Shown piece by piece: positions 14,478-15,160 of a DNA stretch of 15,160 bases (the first letter of the stretch is position 1; the number at the start of each line of letters is the position of its first letter). The translations under genes were made by a program, and so were the position numbers. Under the pieces are notes generated by a model. The model saw only the letters and a list, made by a program, of their open reading frames with translations. It had not been told where the DNA came from and ran no database searches. The DNA is from Acidianus hospitalis (GTDB taxonomy: Archaea; Thermoproteota; Thermoprotei_A; Sulfolobales; Sulfolobaceae). The stretch is from assembly GCA_003086435.1 (NCBI GenBank), contig QEFD01000225.1:1-15160 (forward strand). Reading direction: 5' to 3'.

Positions 14478-15160
14478 ACGCCTAAATGGGAAGTTATCAC
14501 GTTTGTCCAACAGTTAATTGAAGAGAAAAAACCAGACGTGATGGCAGTAGGTAGCGGGCGTTCGGAAAAACAGCGTGAAGATACTCTCAAACAGCTGATT
14601 GAGATAGGGATAGAGCCGAACGAGGTCGTGCTGAGGGGCGAGAAGGACTTCAGGAAATTTTTAAAGATATCACGTGAAGAATTTACCATGGTAAGCTCTA
14701 AAGTCGGCATAGGTAAGTTTTTCATAGTGCGTGTCCACGGGTACATACCTAAAACCACACCAACCATTGCTGTAACATACGTCACTTTCTACGTCAAAGC
14801 CGACAAAGCTAGCCACGCAAACCTATTATGTATAGGCATAAATGACGGACATAACACTATTAATATTTCTACTGTTGCGGATAACGAACTTATCAAGAAA
14901 CATCGCGATCTAATGGCAACTTCAAACCTTAACGGGTTCAAATTCGGGATATATTTCGTTTTTGATGACGGGGGAAACAATAAGAAGATCTACCTATTTG
15001 ATCAACCGTTTGACCCAGCGACGTTAGACAAACTGCAAAAAGAAAGAAACGACCAGGAAGCGATAAACTACTTTTATACTAAATTTGATGGGAAATGTAG
15101 CAAACTAAAATGGGGGAAAGACGAAAACGGTGTCGAAGTATTGTGGCTCGTGTATAATGT
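14478..15160 (+). CDS. partial ORF of unknown function with foreign base composition (runs off the window)
   Basis: The frame is open from 14478 (after TAG 14475-14477) to the window end, at least 227 codons. It reads TPKWEVITFVQQLIEEKKPD, then VMAVGSGRSEKQREDTLKQL and IEIGIEPNEVVLRGEKDF at the N-terminal side, and later FGIYFVFDDGGNNKKIYLFD. I do not recognise it. The nearest starts are GTG 14538 and ATG 14541, but protein-like text extends upstream of both and no Shine-Dalgarno precedes them. The 5' end is therefore probably lost or decayed. G+C is well above the upstream genes: hand counts of three 60-base lines starting at 14581 give 32, 20 and 27 G+C, against 17 in the line at 5341. Codons such as CTG, CAG and GCG are common here. 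This suggests arrival by transfer, for example from a plasmid or virus. Confidence 0.6.

Noticed and set aside
14444..14980. Two minus-strand open frames of 113 and 63 codons
   Set aside because: They are antisense to the plus-strand ORF open from 14478, which reads as a continuous soluble protein. The minus frames are low-complexity in Ser and Leu with no start signals.

Overview
The window looks like chromosomal DNA of a low-GC thermoacidophilic archaeon, most likely of the order Sulfolobales. The reasons are strongly A/T-biased codons, GAGGTG-type Shine-Dalgarno sites ahead of genes inside operons, a TATA box about 25 bases ahead of an apparently leaderless GTG start, and several proteins of archaeal type. 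Only one strand carries substantial genes. No rRNA, tRNA, CRISPR array or intact insertion sequence was found.

Region 1 (1-8950) is one tightly packed operon, and each junction overlaps by 1 to 11 bases. It encodes the C-terminal part of a DUF1156-type DNA methyltransferase, a DUF499-type P-loop ATPase split by a frameshift at a run of seven A, a 131-residue protein of unknown function, an SNF2/DExH helicase, and a metallo-beta-lactamase/beta-CASP (RNase J-like) nuclease. Methylase, DUF499 ATPase and helicase together are the core of a known class of anti-phage defence loci, called Hma (helicase-methylase-ATPase) or DISARM/BREX-like. The beta-CASP nuclease in the place where such loci often have a PLD-type nuclease is the most notable feature.

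Region 2 (8951-11099) holds two further genes on the same strand: a 521-residue zinc-ribbon protein of unknown function and a 152-residue EVE/PUA-like protein that may bind modified bases. They look like accessory members of the same defence locus. Both appear to be translated from leaderless or near-leaderless messages.

Region 3 (11100-13262) has about 420 bp of AT-rich spacer with one small hairpin, a small ORF on the minus strand, and a divergent leaderless gene. That gene encodes a PD-(D/E)XK-like nuclease domain fused to a DUF2075-type helicase, and it appears to lack its C-terminal helicase motifs.

Region 4 (13263-15160) is a decayed accessory zone. It contains a small frameshifted minus-strand gene, a convergent broken plus-strand fragment, further possible coding fossils, and an ORF that runs off the window. 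That last ORF has clearly higher GC and different codon use, which suggests a plasmid, virus or other mobile origin. The whole window reads as a defence island next to a graveyard of mobile DNA.
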